Shown here piece by piece: positions 6,394 to 7,213 of a stretch of DNA of 7,213 nucleotides; position 1 is the stretch's first letter, and the number at the start of each line of letters is the position of its first letter. Both the position numbers and the translations under genes were made by a program. The notes below the pieces were generated by a model that saw only the letters and a list, made by a program, of their open reading frames with translations, was not told where the DNA came from and did no database searches. Source of the DNA: Rhodoluna sp. Lineage in GTDB: Bacteria > Actinomycetota > Actinomycetes > Actinomycetales > Microbacteriaceae. The stretch is from contig JALQVK010000094.1 in assembly GCA_023260375.1 (NCBI GenBank), positions 1 through 7,213 of the forward strand. The letters are read 5' to 3'.

Positions 6394-6422
6394 TTGCCTC
6401 GCGGTCGGATAGGCGATAGGCT
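6394..6422 (+). promoter_or_regulatory. Promoter of rpsA
   Basis: TTGCCT (6394-6399; four of six consensus -35 bases) is separated by exactly 17 bases from TAGGCT (6417-6422), a TAnnnT -10 box. This is the best promoter pair in the window. It begins 4 bp after the polA stop and predicts a start near 6429-6430 and a leader of about 82 nt. TAGGCG at 6410-6415, just before the -10, forms part of an 8-bp inverted repeat with 6456-6463. Confidence 0.6.
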
Positions 6423-6428
6423 AGTAGA

Positions 6429-6511
6429 AGTGCCATTTGGTACTAATTCATATCCATCGCCTAGGCAGGAAACTGCTAAAGCCCGAGCATGTCCGTTGAG
6501 TAAAACAAAAT
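6429..6511 (+). promoter_or_regulatory. Structured 5' leader of rpsA
   Basis: This is the predicted untranslated leader. It contains GCCTAGGC (6459-6466, a perfect palindrome) overlapping a small hairpin GCAG-GAAA-CTGC (6465-6476) with a GNRA-type tetraloop, extendable by one G-U pair. A four-codon reading frame ATG TCC GTT GAG TAA lies at 6489-6503, 8 bases before the rpsA ATG and out of frame with it. No proper Shine-Dalgarno stands before rpsA; only GAG at 6498-6500 and an A-rich stretch (6502-6510) are present. S1 represses its own translation in E. coli through a leader with a poor Shine-Dalgarno, so control through this leader is plausible. No Rfam family was recognised. Confidence 0.4.
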
Positions 6512-7213
6512 ATGACTAACACCCCAAAGGCTGTCAAGCAGGTAGCCGTTAACGACATTGGTTCTGCAGAAGACTTTCTAGCAGCAGTCGAAAAGACCCT
6601 AAAGTTCTTCAACGACGGCGACCTTATCGCCGGAACCGTTGTAAAGATCGACCGCGACGAGGTACTTCTTGACGTCGGTTACAAGACCGAAGGTGTAATC
6701 CCTTCACGTGAACTTTCAATCCGCCACGACGCAGACCCAAGTGACATTGTTGCTGTTGGTGACTCAATTGAGGCTCTTGTTCTTCAGAAGGAAGACAAAG
6801 AAGGTCGCCTAATTCTTTCCAAGAAGCGCGCTCAGTACGAACGTGCCTGGGGCGATGTAGAGAAGGTTAAGAACGAAGACGGAACCGTTGAAGGTACCGT
6901 TATCGAAGTTGTCAAGGGTGGTCTAATCGTTGACATCGGTCTTCGTGGATTCCTTCCTGCATCACTAATCGAACTTCGCCGCGTTCGCGACCTAGGTCCT
7001 TACCTAGGCCAGAAGGTTGAAGCCAAGATTCTTGAGCTAGACAAGAACCGCAACAACGTTGTTCTGTCTCGCCGTGCACTTCTAGAAGAGAGCCAGTCAG
7101 CTTCTCGCAGCACCTTCCTAGCAGACCTAGCCAAGGGCCAGATCCGCACCGGTGTTGTTTCATCTATCGTCAACTTCGGTGCATTTATCGACCTTGGTGG
7201 CGTAGACGGTCTA
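6512..7213 (+). CDS. rpsA: 30S ribosomal protein S1, 3'-truncated by window edge
   Basis: S1 binds mRNA on the small ribosomal subunit and helps initiate translation, especially on structured or poorly marked messages. The frame runs open to the right edge, giving the first 234 of about 480-490 residues expected in Actinobacteria, where S1 usually has four S1 (OB-fold) RNA-binding repeats. Repeat 1 spans about 36-105 (GDLIAGTVVKIDRDEVLLDVGYKTEG region), repeat 2 about 123-189 (ending NNVVLSRRALLEE), and repeat 3 begins at about 209 (GQIRTGVVSSIVNFGAF). ATG 6512 is the only reasonable start: an in-frame stop lies at 6497-6499 with no start codon between. Leucine is encoded almost only by CTT (13) and CTA (12), with one CTG, by my count. 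The gene follows polA, as in mycobacteria, and has its own promoter at 6394-6422. Confidence 0.97.
   Translation, partial: MTNTPKAVKQVAVNDIGSAEDFLAAVEKTLKFFNDGDLIAGTVVKIDRDEVLLDVGYKTEGVIPSRELSIRHDADPSDIVAVGDSIEALVLQKEDKEGRLILSKKRAQYERAWGDVEKVKNEDGTVEGTVIEVVKGGLIVDIGLRGFLPASLIELRRVRDLGPYLGQKVEAKILELDKNRNNVVLSRRALLEESQSASRSTFLADLAKGQIRTGVVSSIVNFGAFIDLGGVDGL

Noticed and set aside
6429..6511. ANTAR target (tandem hexaloop hairpins) in the rpsA leader
   Set aside because: I looked for paired stems with six-base loops carrying A at position 1 and G at position 4; the one hairpin present has a four-base loop.
1..7213. Mobile elements, CRISPR arrays, defence or biosynthetic systems
   Set aside because: No transposase, integrase, spaced direct repeats or unknown multi-gene cassette was found; every sizeable segment belongs to a known core gene.

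Overview
The window is an ordinary core-genome segment of an actinobacterium. It fits best a member of the Microbacteriaceae with a moderate G+C content, roughly half by eye, of the kind seen in small freshwater planktonic lineages. Three things point there: the close family resemblance of the PolA and ribosomal protein S1 sequences, the ANTAR-type response regulator placed just before polA and rpsA, and the order pyk ... pdtaR ... polA, rpsA, which matches Mycobacterium tuberculosis (pykA Rv1617, pdtaR Rv1626, polA Rv1629, rpsA Rv1630). The genus is inference; the window has no 16S or other decisive marker.

Layout, left to right. (1) 1-1110: 3' three quarters of gltD, the glutamate synthase small subunit, cut by the left edge. 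(2) 1142-2563: pyk, pyruvate kinase, with a good Shine-Dalgarno, followed by a strong hairpin terminator flanked by A and T runs that can serve both strands. (3) 2608-2688, minus strand: tRNA-Leu(CAA), converging on that terminator. (4) 2739-3329: a PdtaR-like REC-ANTAR response regulator, divergent from the tRNA and apparently leaderless. (5) 3326-3754, minus strand: a PaaI/EntH-type hotdog thioesterase with a TTG start, converging on the regulator so tightly that the stop codons overlap. (6) 3793-6390: polA, divergent from the thioesterase across 38 bp. (7) 6394-6511: the rpsA promoter and leader. (8) 6512-7213: the first 234 codons of rpsA, cut by the right edge.

The genes are housekeeping functions: ammonia assimilation, the last step of glycolysis, translation (a tRNA and S1), DNA repair and replication (Pol I), and a signalling protein predicted to act on RNA. 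No intergenic gap reaches 300 bases; the largest is the 121 bp before rpsA. I saw no mobile element, CRISPR array, phage gene, toxin-antitoxin pair or defence island, and no evidence of a new biological system. The points worth a second look are small: an Asn in place of the usual His in the thioesterase HGG motif, a palindrome carrying the -10 box against the polA start codon, recurring TAG[G/T]CT -10 boxes with apparent leaderless starts, the structured rpsA leader with a four-codon upstream reading frame, and strong use of the leucine codon CTA with no shortage of the tetranucleotide CTAG.
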